Source: Tetraselmis striata (Eukaryota; Chlorophyta; Chlorodendrophyceae; Chlorodendrales; Chlorodendraceae). From it: a stretch of DNA of 64,000 nt. A model generated the notes under the pieces. The model was not told where the DNA came from. It made no database searches and was given only the letters and a program-made list of their open reading frames with translations. The stretch spans positions 217,683 through 281,682 of the forward strand of contig VCJN01002185.1 in the NCBI GenBank assembly GCA_006384855.1. The letters run 5' to 3'. Position 1 is the first letter of the stretch. Every line of letters starts with the position of its first letter. Positions 31,479 through 40,489 of the stretch are shown here, in pieces. Position numbers and translations under genes: made by a program.

Positions 31479-34131
31479 GACTGTGCGCGAGTTTCGCAAT
31501 CTGTTGCTAACGCACACCAGGGTCAAGAACCTGGTCACCGAGGAGACGACACGCATTGTGGAGATATCGCGCGTCAACGTGGAGTTCATCGAGCGGGCCT
31601 GGGACAAGACGCGTTTCAGCCCCCGCATCAAATTCGCACAACAACAACTCGTGGACTATACGATGGACACCCAGGTGGACAGGACCTGGGAGATGGCTGA
31701 GTGGCTCGACAAGCAGGAGCGTGGCAGCATTCACGTGCGCGCTCACTCGCGCGTCCAGAGCGGAGGCGGCAGGCGGGGTTTTGACCACGAGGAGCACAAC
31801 AGCCGCGGTGGCGGTCGTGGCAGCAACAGCCGTGGTCGTGGAGGCAGCCACGGAGAGGGTGGCAACTACCATCGACGTGGAGGTGGAGGAGGTGATCGTG
31901 GAGGCGGGCGCACGGAGAGGAGCGCTTACGCCCGTGATGGAGATGATGGTGGGCGAGGCAGCCACGTCAATGAGGCAGGTTGCTATGGTTGCGGGTCGAA
32001 GGATCACTACAAGAGCGACTGCCCTCTGTGGAGCAAGACGTGCTCTGAGTGTGGCAAGAAGGGCCACATTGCCAAGCGGTGCTGGAAGGCCAACCCTGAT
32101 CTCCGTCCGGAGACCGCCATGGCAGCAACCAATCCCAGGGAGCACATCAGAGTGCGCGAGGAGCCCAACAAGAAGGACCGCAAATCGTGCATGATGTGTG
32201 GCAAGGATGCGGGCCACACAACTGAGGAGTGCGGGAAGCTGCGCAAGTTCGTTGCGAACCTGCAGGCGACAGACGGCCACGAACCCAAGCACCCGCCGCT
32301 CAACGGCTATGCTCAAGTCGTCGGCAGCAAGGAGGGCGAGGTGGTGGGGCTGGCAGCAGCCAGCCAGTTGCGCCCACAGCGTAAGAGCACGGAGGCTCAA
32401 CGCCATGGCGTCAACACGGTGCGCATGGAGGACGGAGAACGTGAGGCCCGGCAGCGGAGGCTGCCTCGCGGCTTCACCACCCCATCGATGGAGATGGCGC
32501 AGCAAATGCACAGCCGTACAGAGCTGACGGCGAAGCTCACCAGCGCAGCTCAGAGCGTCACGGTGCCTGTGTCACTGGCCAACGGCGGTGGACAGCCGCG
32601 CATGCCACTGATGGAGATCGCCAAGCGGCTTGTCAAGCACGAGCCCGTGGAGGATGGCTGGGAGAAGCATGCTGTCATGCGTGCTCTGGAGAGCAAGCGA
32701 GTCTCCATCAGCTTGATGGAGGCTTACCAGCTCGAGCGCAGCGGCGGCGGGATGATGGAGAGCGTCATGGCAACAGCATGGGGCGGCGGTGCCCTGAGTA
32801 CCGAGCCGATCAGCAGCCACGCTCACTCATCCAGGACCTCGAGCGGGGAGCGCGCCTTCGAGGCAGCGCTGATGATGGTGGAGGAGGTCGCTGACCAACA
32901 AAGCGGCGGCAAGTCCACCGCGGAGGAGAAGACCGCTGGCGGAGAGGCTGAGACTGAACGGTCTTTTGCCATTTACCGGCCAGGTCAACTCGCGAGACAA
33001 CGCGAGGAGGAGGAAGATCGCAAGCGTGCAAATGCGCAGCGCAATGCCAGCACGGCGGTTGAGGAGGCATCATTATGTCGCCGCAGCGGCAAGTGGGAAC
33101 CCGCCACTGACTATCGACGCAGTGCCACTGAGGCAGACATCAGGGAGCAAGCACTACGGCTGCCCAAAGGGTCTGAGACCCGACGCTGCCTGGAGCAGCA
33201 GGCGGAAGTCGCCAACAAGGGCGTTTTTGCCCTTCAGCCCACGGGGGCTGAGGCGAAGGAGCAGCCGGAGACGGCTCGGCTTGACACCATCACGTGCGAG
33301 TTGCGCGCCAACAATACCCTGCTGCTGTGCGAGACCATTTCAGACGGCGGGAGCAGCCACACCCGCATGAACGCGTCAGCGATGGAACCAAGCGCGGCGG
33401 AGGCCGTGGTGAAGGGCGCTGGCGGGTGGGTAGACGTCGACATGGTGGTGGTGCTCGCCAATGGCAAGCGCTCATGCGAGCAGCAACGACGATTGCGGGA
33501 TGGCGTGGTCTTCACGCTTCGGGACCCCGTCACCTCAATCATGGCAGCTCATCACGCACCGCGCGTGTACGAGAATGGAGGCGAGGCACCGGGCTTGCTG
33601 CTCGGTGGACCCACCATCAAAGCCCTCGGGCTGCGACCGGACCCGGCGACCAGAATCTGCACTTTCCGCGCACCCAACCGACCGGCCGGCAGAGTGCCAC
33701 TGCTCAGTCAAACGGCGTGGGAGCGGCGGGTACGCGAGCACCAACCTGTGGTGCGCGTGGAGAGAGCGAGCTACTGCCATGGGGTGGAGCTCGGCGATGA
33801 TGAGATGGGGGAGGAGAGTGGGGGGGGCAGTGACGTGTCTCACAGCCACGCCGCCCACGAACCCTCACGGCGTGACGTGCAAGAGTCCAAGACCTGCGAG
33901 CCGGCAGACCTACCGCCTTTGCGGGAGGTGCAGAGCCTGCAGCGTCACGGGCTGGCGAGGCTGAGCACCCGCGAAGAGGGCATCAGCCTGTACGAGCCAT
34001 GTGGCGGAGGCTACGTTGCCGTGCTGAATGCCATGCTGGCCAACGGTCAGAAGGTGGCCAGATACCGGCATTCGGACATCGACCCGGCAGCCCGCAAGGC
34101 CGCTGGGCAGCGTGTTCAAGGAGCTCAGTAG
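31333..34131 (+). CDS. Gypsy gag C-terminus, protease and MTase motif I
   Basis: The frame gives 932 aa. It opens with the gag block RSPGETVREFRNLLLTHT. RGG-rich sequence follows, then three Cys-His knuckles: CX2CX4HX4C at residues 217-230 and 237-250, and CX2CX5HX4C at 286-300. These bind nucleic acid. The middle is low-complexity. Around D671 the sequence DGGSSHTRMN followed by GLLLGGPTIKALGLRPD fits a retropepsin-type aspartic protease, with G in place of the usual T/S of D-T/S-G. At the C-terminus EGISLYEPCGGGYVAVLNAM (882-901) and YRHSDIDPAARKAA are motifs I and II of a C5-methyltransferase. The domain then breaks off at a stop at 34,129 and continues in the +1 frame. ATGs within the overlap are not assumed to be used. 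Confidence 0.82.
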   Translation: MRGGWKAQNGSTTTAGCWTACGRSSSTSPSRSSCIRSGTASAMHRSPGETVREFRNLLLTHTRVKNLVTEETTRIVEISRVNVEFIERAWDKTRFSPRIKFAQQQLVDYTMDTQVDRTWEMAEWLDKQERGSIHVRAHSRVQSGGGRRGFDHEEHNSRGGGRGSNSRGRGGSHGEGGNYHRRGGGGGDRGGGRTERSAYARDGDDGGRGSHVNEAGCYGCGSKDHYKSDCPLWSKTCSECGKKGHIAKRCWKANPDLRPETAMAATNPREHIRVREEPNKKDRKSCMMCGKDAGHTTEECGKLRKFVANLQATDGHEPKHPPLNGYAQVVGSKEGEVVGLAAASQLRPQRKSTEAQRHGVNTVRMEDGEREARQRRLPRGFTTPSMEMAQQMHSRTELTAKLTSAAQSVTVPVSLANGGGQPRMPLMEIAKRLVKHEPVEDGWEKHAVMRALESKRVSISLMEAYQLERSGGGMMESVMATAWGGGALSTEPISSHAHSSRTSSGERAFEAALMMVEEVADQQSGGKSTAEEKTAGGEAETERSFAIYRPGQLARQREEEEDRKRANAQRNASTAVEEASLCRRSGKWEPATDYRRSATEADIREQALRLPKGSETRRCLEQQAEVANKGVFALQPTGAEAKEQPETARLDTITCELRANNTLLLCETISDGGSSHTRMNASAMEPSAAEAVVKGAGGWVDVDMVVVLANGKRSCEQQRRLRDGVVFTLRDPVTSIMAAHHAPRVYENGGEAPGLLLGGPTIKALGLRPDPATRICTFRAPNRPAGRVPLLSQTAWERRVREHQPVVRVERASYCHGVELGDDEMGEESGGGSDVSHSHAAHEPSRRDVQESKTCEPADLPPLREVQSLQRHGLARLSTREEGISLYEPCGGGYVAVLNAMLANGQKVARYRHSDIDPAARKAAGQRVQGAQ

Positions 34132-37100
34132 GAGATATCCGGATCTACTACCAGCTAGCGCGATCAAGGGGTGGGACTCGTTCCCACAGGACATCACGGC
34201 GATCACAGCGGAGGACGTGAGGCGCCTGCCATACATAGACATAGTGGGGTGTGGATGGCCTTGCCCAGGCATGAGCAGAGCCAATCGCAACGCGCTGGGA
34301 TTGCGCGACCGGAGGTCACGTTTGCTCTTTCACGTGGCCGCGTTCATCGAGAAGCTCGAGGAGAAGCAGCCCACCGGCGTGGGGTGGCTGCTAGAGAACG
34401 TGGATACGAGTGGAGACGAGAGACTGTACATCAAAGAGTATGAGAAATACATCACGAAGATCATCGGGAGAGCGCTCGTGATTGATGAGGCGGGCTGTGG
34501 AGCGAATCATCACCGAGTGCGACGATTCTGGACGAACATGGGGGACGTGGAGAGACTGAAGTTGGCGTGGGAGAGGCGGGCGGACATGCAGCCACGACTG
34601 CTGCGAGAGGTGCTGCCACCGCACCTACGGCCGCATGTCAATCTGCCGACACCACCCAACGGAGTTCGCGTCAACAAACCGGGGCAGCCACGCGCGTTGC
34701 CAACGATCTTGGCGCGATCGGACTCAGATGCCTACTCCGGCGAGGGGGTCGGCATGTTGTTCAACATCAACACGGGCGAGTGGGAACGGCCCACTGTCCA
34801 CCTGAAGGAGGAGCTTTTCGGTTACGAGCCGAACGTAATTCACGGCATATCGCTGCCGGACCATGAGCGCCTCATAGGCAATGCCATGGGTCTGCACAGC
34901 GTAGCGTGGATCGTCGGGCAGCTCTTCGTGGAGCAGCAGCGACTGAGGGACTTGGAGGAGCTGGAGCGCGCAGCTCGGGCTGCCCAGGCAGCTCAGCGCG
35001 CGGAACGAGAGAGACGAGATCAACGCAGGATGCAGAGATCCTGCGGGAGAGCATGGCAGCAGCTGTGTCAACAGGCGCTATGCTGCTGGCTGCTGCTCAT
35101 TTGGTTGGGCGGCACGTCAATGCACTTCAGCGAGGCGAGTCGTCTCGGCAACACCACGGTGTTAGCCATGTTCGTGGCAGTGATGGTGCGCGCGAGCGCG
35201 CGCTACCGCCGCGAGGTGACGGCGACAAGCAGGGCGGGGCGCCGAGCTTTCGGCGCCAACGCCGTGTCGGACGGCGGCGGGACTGCGGAACGGAGTAGCG
35301 CTGCTGCGTGGGCCAATCGTGGCTACACGCAGGCAAGTATGAATGATCACGTGGAGGATGTTCGCAGCCTGAAGGATCCTGAGAAACACTGGCGGTGCGG
35401 GCGCGAGTGCGAGGCTTCACAGCAACGACAGCTAGTGGAGCTCTGCGACAGCTTTTGGGATGACGTGTGGGTGTGGTCCGTCAGCAACCTACCGGCCGTC
35501 AACCACTGGGAGTTCAGGATACCGACGACCAACACGCAGCCCATCAAGCGACCCAAGTACCGATTGAGCAAAACTGAGTGGGACTTCGTGGACAGCTGGT
35601 GCAAGGAGCTGTTGGCAGCTGGGGCGATCCGCGAGAGCCAATCTCCCTACAGCATCCCAGTAGTGTGTCCACCGAAGAAGGACGACGACGGCAACTGGAC
35701 CGGGATCCGGGTGTGTTTGGACGCTCGCCCGTTGAACAGTGTCACTGAGTCGTGGGCGTATTGTATGCCCAAGACAGACGAGCTACTCAGCAAGGTCCCA
35801 GGCGCGCGCATGTACAGCGGGTTTGACGCCAAGTCGGCGTTTCATCAGCTGCCCATCGCAGAGGAGGACCGACACAAGACTGCCTTTTGGGGCAGCGACC
35901 GGCAGTATGAGTGGTGCCGGATGGCGATGGGCTTCAAGAACGCCAGCCAAGCATGGCAGCGTGTCATGGATGAGGCCCTTGGCGATCTGCCGTTCGTGGC
36001 GGTTTACGCCGATGACATCTGTGTCTTTTCAGGCGCAGCCGAGATGAGCGACGCTGAGGTGTTTCAGCAGCACCTTCAGCATTTGGAGACGGTGTTTCAG
36101 AGGCTCGCAAAGGCGGGCATCAGACTGGCGCCCGGCAAGGGGCGCATGGCCGTGAGGCAGATTGCTTTCTTGGGCCATTGGGTCGACGGCGAAGGCGTAT
36201 TCCCGCAGCACTCCAAGGTGGAGGCTGTGGTGAAGATGCCGCCGCCAACTGACGTTGCGGGGCTTCGGCGCTTCCTCGGCATGGTGGGTTACTACGGCAA
36301 GTTCATCGAGCAAGTTGCAGTCAAGCGCAAGCCGCTGACCAAGCTCACCGGCAAGGTGCCGTGGGAGTGGGGATCGGAGCAGCAACGAGCCTTCGAGCAG
36401 CTCAAGGCAGACCTGGTTTCAGCTCCCGTGCTGAGAAATCCGGATTGGAGCCGCCCTTTCATCCTGCACACCGATTTCAGCGGAGCTGGATTGGGCGCGG
36501 TGTTGGCGCAGGAGGACGACGAAGGACAGGAGTACGTGGTGGAGTTTGCGAGCCGCACCTGCCAAGGCGCGGAGCCCAACTATGCCAGCTATGAGGGTGA
36601 GTGTCTTGCCATGTTGTATGGCATGGACAAGTTCAGATACTATCTGTTTGGCAGGCAGTTTGTGGTGGTGACAGATCATCGGCCTTTGGAATGGCTGATG
36701 AACACCGCTCAGCTTCGTGGGAAGTTGGCGCGGTGGGCGATGAGGCTCAGCGATTGTCTGAGTCGGGGGCCCGTGGAGGGCGACCCAACGGAGCTGGATG
36801 GGCGCGGTGAGTTTTCACCGGAGGGCACCGTGCGACATGCGGCAGCCTTTTGGTGCGCAACGGCTCAGAGCAGCCGGCAGCCGGAGCTGTCAGCATGGGC
36901 GCGACGCCGCGTGCTGGATACCGCCCATGAGGGCACGGCCAACGGCGACTTGGTGGCGGTTACCGGCGAGCTGACGGCGGGACCGCGGAGAGGCGATCCG
37001 TGGATGGACGCGGAGGCGATGGCGGAGCTGCAGGCGGGCAACGTCAACATGCCGCAACCTTATGCCCGCTATACATGGAAAAACAACATCTTGTGGTATT

Positions 37101-39289
37101 TACACAAGGACGGCACGCACCGCGAGGTACCGCCACCCAGTGAGCGAGACACCGTGATTATGGATGTGCATGTCAAGATGGGCCATTTGGGGCGGGATCG
37201 GCTGCGCAGTGTTATCGCCGCTTCATATTTCTGGCCAGGGATGGTGGAGGATGTAGCCCGAGTCAAGAAGGCGTGTCCGGACTGCGATCGGCTGCAACAT
37301 CGACCCGGCGGCACCAGCGGTCGCCCAAAGGCAGCCTCACCGCTGGACATGCAGCCGCTGCCGCACTTCGGCATGTTCTACCGCTGGCACTTGGACTTGG
37401 CGGGGCCTTTTGAGGCCACCCGCAGTCGCAACGTCTGGGTGTTGGTGATGGTGGAAGCGGCGAGCAAGTGGGTGGAGTTGGTGCCGCTGCGCACCAAGGA
37501 GGCAGTCAACATACGACAAGCCTTTCAAGAGAGAGTGCTGGCGCGTTTCGCGGCGCCAGGCGAGGTGTGTACCGACGGCGGTACCGAGTTCAGCGGCGAG
37601 TTCCACGAGCTTCTCGTGGAGCATGACATCGATCATCCGAAGCCGCTGCCCTATCATCCGCAGCCCAATGGGTTGGCGGAAGGGATGGTGAAAACAGTCA
37701 AGGAGGCACTGATGCGCTATGTGGTTCAGCCCGGCAAGCGCGTCGTGTGGGACACTTTTCTGCCTTCCATCGAGCTGGGCTACCGTTGCAGCAAGCAAGC
37801 CAGCACCATGTACAGCCCATACGAGTTGGTGTACGGCAGGGCGCCCGTGTTTCCCGCGCAGGCGAGAGCGCTCTTTGAGGAGAGCGCCGTGGACTTCAAC
37901 AGCCCGGAGGGCATGTGGGAGCTGATGACAGTGCGCGCGGAGCGTTTGGCGCTCATGGGGCCGACGGCGATGCACAACGTGGAGGCGGCGCAGCATCGTG
38001 AAGTGATGCGCTATCGCAGGAGGCGCGCGGGGTTGGTGGCGCCCGGAGTGCAGCGCTTCAGCCCCGGCGACTTCGTCTACGTGCAACAGCGGCAGCAAGA
38101 CGCGCTCGATCCACGAGTGCGACCGGCTGTTTACAAGGTTTACGAGGTGAACGACAACGGAGTGGTGGTCATCCAAGGAGCTGACGGCGACACGGCGCGC
38201 GTGCGCGTTGAGGAGCTGGCGCGGTGCGCCGTTCCATACGTGGTGTTGCCGGCAGGATTTGAAGACCCAAATATGGCGTGCGAGGAGTGCGACGGGCGCG
38301 TCAGCACCCAGCGCAACCCGATCATCTGCGAAGACTGTGAACGAGGCTGGCACAAGTTGTGTCATCAGCCGCCTGTGGCACGTGTGCCGCGGGGGGCATG
38401 GCGGTGTGCGGAGTGCAGCGCTGATGACGCAGCGTTGCCGGCACAGTGGGCATCGGTGGCTTTAGCCGCCACAACAATCAGTGACAACGACGACAGCGAC
38501 GAGGAGATTCAAGACCCTGCCCCGCCTTTGCAGCCGACAAGAGCAGCGGTGGCAGCAAGACTGAACTGGGGCATGCCTGGCGCCTGGCACCCGGCAACTG
38601 TGACAAGAACGATGAACAACCTTCAAGCAGCCAATGACTATCTACCGGCAATCAGTAACCAAGTGAGCGAGTACGCTGCGCTAGCCAACGTGATCAGCTG
38701 GCGCGGCCGAGTAATCTTTGATCCGTGGGCGGGACATGGCAGCACCGCTGAGGCCTTGCGGCCGTGCGGTGCGACGGTGATCAACAACGACTTCAATCCG
38801 GTGTACCAAACTGAGATGTGCGAGGACGCGCTGGAATCCTTTGTGTACCAGTGCGCTCGCGATGTAACCGCAACCGTGGCGATGACGACGATGACGACGA
38901 CGACGATGACGACAACGATGATGACAACACAGCCGCGGTTAGAGGCCCCTTTCATAGTGGTGACCTCCCCGTGGTTCCAACTACTTGATCTGGCGCTGCC
39001 AATCATGGCGTCATGCGCGGACATCCTTTTCGTGCAAGTACCGATCTTCTACATCGCGCAGGGACCTTCCCCGCGCATGCAGTGGCTACGGCATCTAGGC
39101 GTCTGTGGGCGGCTCCACATTATTGCCGGCGACATGCAGCGTAACCGCACTACGCGCCGATCAACCCTGTGGCTCGCGGTCTTCCGCGACAACGAGCTGC
39201 GAGAGCGAGAACTGCGAGCTGAGTGGCGTCACTCCGTGGCGTCAATTCACTTCCACACCGAGGCGTGCGCTGGCGACCAGCATCACTGA
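34028..39289 (+). CDS. Gypsy pol: C5-MTase, RT, RNase H, integrase, PHD finger, MTase-like
   Basis: 1,753 aa, entered in frame +1 from the preceding ORF. Residues 29-300 are the rest of a C5-methyltransferase: GCGWPCPGMSRANRNALGLR (P78-C79 catalytic), LLENVD (ENV 123-125), GANHHRVRRFWTN (157-170), HERLIGNAM (279-287). Two hydrophobic, membrane-like segments follow (about 349-362 and 376-388). RT spans about 490-720 with FDAKSAF (D600) and YADD (660-663). RNase H begins at FILHTDFSGAGLG (D816). Integrase has an HX3H...CX2C finger, then D1123, D1183 and E1218. A C4HC3 PHD finger lies at 1418-1463, reader modules of this type usually binding histone H3 tails. Residues 1562-1571 (VIFDPWAGHG) and 1642-1650 (FIVVTSPWF) resemble motifs I and IV of amino-methyltransferases. 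Between them is a Met-Thr repeat from a GATGAC tract. All catalytic residues of RT and integrase are intact. Confidence 0.93.
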   Translation: MPCWPTVRRWPDTGIRTSTRQPARPLGSVFKELSRRYPDLLPASAIKGWDSFPQDITAITAEDVRRLPYIDIVGCGWPCPGMSRANRNALGLRDRRSRLLFHVAAFIEKLEEKQPTGVGWLLENVDTSGDERLYIKEYEKYITKIIGRALVIDEAGCGANHHRVRRFWTNMGDVERLKLAWERRADMQPRLLREVLPPHLRPHVNLPTPPNGVRVNKPGQPRALPTILARSDSDAYSGEGVGMLFNINTGEWERPTVHLKEELFGYEPNVIHGISLPDHERLIGNAMGLHSVAWIVGQLFVEQQRLRDLEELERAARAAQAAQRAERERRDQRRMQRSCGRAWQQLCQQALCCWLLLIWLGGTSMHFSEASRLGNTTVLAMFVAVMVRASARYRREVTATSRAGRRAFGANAVSDGGGTAERSSAAAWANRGYTQASMNDHVEDVRSLKDPEKHWRCGRECEASQQRQLVELCDSFWDDVWVWSVSNLPAVNHWEFRIPTTNTQPIKRPKYRLSKTEWDFVDSWCKELLAAGAIRESQSPYSIPVVCPPKKDDDGNWTGIRVCLDARPLNSVTESWAYCMPKTDELLSKVPGARMYSGFDAKSAFHQLPIAEEDRHKTAFWGSDRQYEWCRMAMGFKNASQAWQRVMDEALGDLPFVAVYADDICVFSGAAEMSDAEVFQQHLQHLETVFQRLAKAGIRLAPGKGRMAVRQIAFLGHWVDGEGVFPQHSKVEAVVKMPPPTDVAGLRRFLGMVGYYGKFIEQVAVKRKPLTKLTGKVPWEWGSEQQRAFEQLKADLVSAPVLRNPDWSRPFILHTDFSGAGLGAVLAQEDDEGQEYVVEFASRTCQGAEPNYASYEGECLAMLYGMDKFRYYLFGRQFVVVTDHRPLEWLMNTAQLRGKLARWAMRLSDCLSRGPVEGDPTELDGRGEFSPEGTVRHAAAFWCATAQSSRQPELSAWARRRVLDTAHEGTANGDLVAVTGELTAGPRRGDPWMDAEAMAELQAGNVNMPQPYARYTWKNNILWYLHKDGTHREVPPPSERDTVIMDVHVKMGHLGRDRLRSVIAASYFWPGMVEDVARVKKACPDCDRLQHRPGGTSGRPKAASPLDMQPLPHFGMFYRWHLDLAGPFEATRSRNVWVLVMVEAASKWVELVPLRTKEAVNIRQAFQERVLARFAAPGEVCTDGGTEFSGEFHELLVEHDIDHPKPLPYHPQPNGLAEGMVKTVKEALMRYVVQPGKRVVWDTFLPSIELGYRCSKQASTMYSPYELVYGRAPVFPAQARALFEESAVDFNSPEGMWELMTVRAERLALMGPTAMHNVEAAQHREVMRYRRRRAGLVAPGVQRFSPGDFVYVQQRQQDALDPRVRPAVYKVYEVNDNGVVVIQGADGDTARVRVEELARCAVPYVVLPAGFEDPNMACEECDGRVSTQRNPIICEDCERGWHKLCHQPPVARVPRGAWRCAECSADDAALPAQWASVALAATTISDNDDSDEEIQDPAPPLQPTRAAVAARLNWGMPGAWHPATVTRTMNNLQAANDYLPAISNQVSEYAALANVISWRGRVIFDPWAGHGSTAEALRPCGATVINNDFNPVYQTEMCEDALESFVYQCARDVTATVAMTTMTTTTMTTTMMTTQPRLEAPFIVVTSPWFQLLDLALPIMASCADILFVQVPIFYIAQGPSPRMQWLRHLGVCGRLHIIAGDMQRNRTTRRSTLWLAVFRDNELRERELRAEWRHSVASIHFHTEACAGDQHH

Positions 39290-39352
39290 GCGTCGATTGG
39301 CGCCCAGCGGCCGTTCACCCTTCTGGCGACCAACCGTCTGGGGGGGGGGGAT

Positions 39353-40478
39353 GGGCCGCCCATTGAGCTGGTGACAGCGCCCCACGCGGGAATGCGAGCA
39401 TGCGACGGCAGCTGCCGCAGCATCCGTCATATCCGCGTGCGCGTGAAGAACGGGACAGCCAAGCCCTTCCGGGCCGGCTAGGGTTAAAGCTAGGGTTCCA
39501 TACCCGGTTGAGACCACAGGCAGGGCACCTGATTGGTTAGGGTTCCATACCCTGGCCATAGCCCTGAGCGAGGCGCAAGGAGACATACATACCGGAGATC
39601 AGAGACCCGCCCAAGCACACCTAGGCGGGACTTCTAAGGGAACTCAGATAGCACCTCTAATCGGGACCTCTAACAGGGACCCCTGAGGTGGACTACCTGC
39701 AGAAGACGAAGTACTGTACTGCTGCTGGTACAAGGCGCAAGACTCACTGTAGCCGCAGCCGAGTAGTAGTATAGGACTTGATGAGTACAATTAGACAAGG
39801 GCAGTGCGTAATGCGTCTGGCGCGCGGTGCGCGCACGGCGCGCGTGCTATTAGCACTTAGCGTGACGTGCGGCTGCCTTGCCATGGCCGCGATCGCGTGC
39901 TTATAGAGGGCCTCCGCCTTCTGGCGGTCCCTCTTCCCCCTTGTCTTGCCTGTGTGTGCCTGTGTTTGCCTATGACAGGCATAGGCAAGAGCCTGTGTAC
40001 GGGACGGAGACGGTGTAAGAGACGGAGATCGGCTTGAGGAACGAGGGCCAAAGGTAATCACGGTAGCCTGCGTGCTTGTCGTACGGTCGCACGCGTGCTG
40101 CTCGCTGCATCGTGCGCGCGCGCTGCTGGGGGTGCTGGGTTGTCACCATTCGACCCGGTACCGACGTAAAGTACTGTAGGAACGGTTGATAGCCGCGACC
40201 AGCACTGCATAAAGTACTGCACGGCGTGGCAGTGACCTGTGGTGAGAGGCTTCATTGCCACTGGCATTCACCCCCCTGAGTACGGGCAAGACCAGCAACG
40301 CTGGTCTGAACTAAAGCCCTATAGGCGTCTGAGAGGTGCCTGTAGTGACTTAGGTTCGCGTTCAGAGCTGGGGGGAGAACCTTCAACCACCTCCTTATGG
40401 TATCTTAGGTTTTTGTGACGGGCCGCCCATTGAGCTGGTGACAGCGCCCCACGCGGGAATGCGAGCATGCGACGGCAG
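39353..40478. repeat. 59-bp duplication bracketing the Gypsy 3' LTR
   Basis: The block GGGCCGCCCATTGAGCTGGT... at 39,353-39,411 recurs exactly at 40,420-40,478. The first copy sits between a G-run and the LTR start; the second sits 55 bp beyond the LTR end. It is too long for a normal target-site duplication and does not occur by the 5' LTR. Confidence 0.85.
39413..40364 (+). repeat. Gypsy 3' LTR
   Basis: 952 bp, identical by eye to 28,917-29,868. It follows the stop of pol at 39,289 by 123 bp. Confidence 0.9.
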
Positions 40479-40489
40479 TAGTGGCCCAC

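Larger units (their letters stand above)
28917..40364 (+). mobile_element. Ty3/Gypsy retrotransposon with C5-MTase, PHD finger and second MTase-like domain
   Basis: An 11.4-kb element with identical LTRs. The order is gag (three zinc knuckles), aspartic protease, cytosine-5 DNA methyltransferase, reverse transcriptase, RNase H, integrase, PHD finger, methyltransferase-like C-terminus. RT before integrase places it in Gypsy. Coding is in three overlapping frames, each step +1. An 11-base G run at 39,340-39,350 may serve as the polypurine tract but lies about 60 bp before the repeat. The five bases on the outer flanks (TGTAG, GAGCT) do not form a target-site duplication. Confidence 0.92.

Noticed and set aside
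39413-40364. Minus-strand ORF of 105 codons present twice (29,565-29,248 and 40,061-39,744)
   Set aside because: It lies wholly in the LTR and is duplicated with it; no coding evidence.
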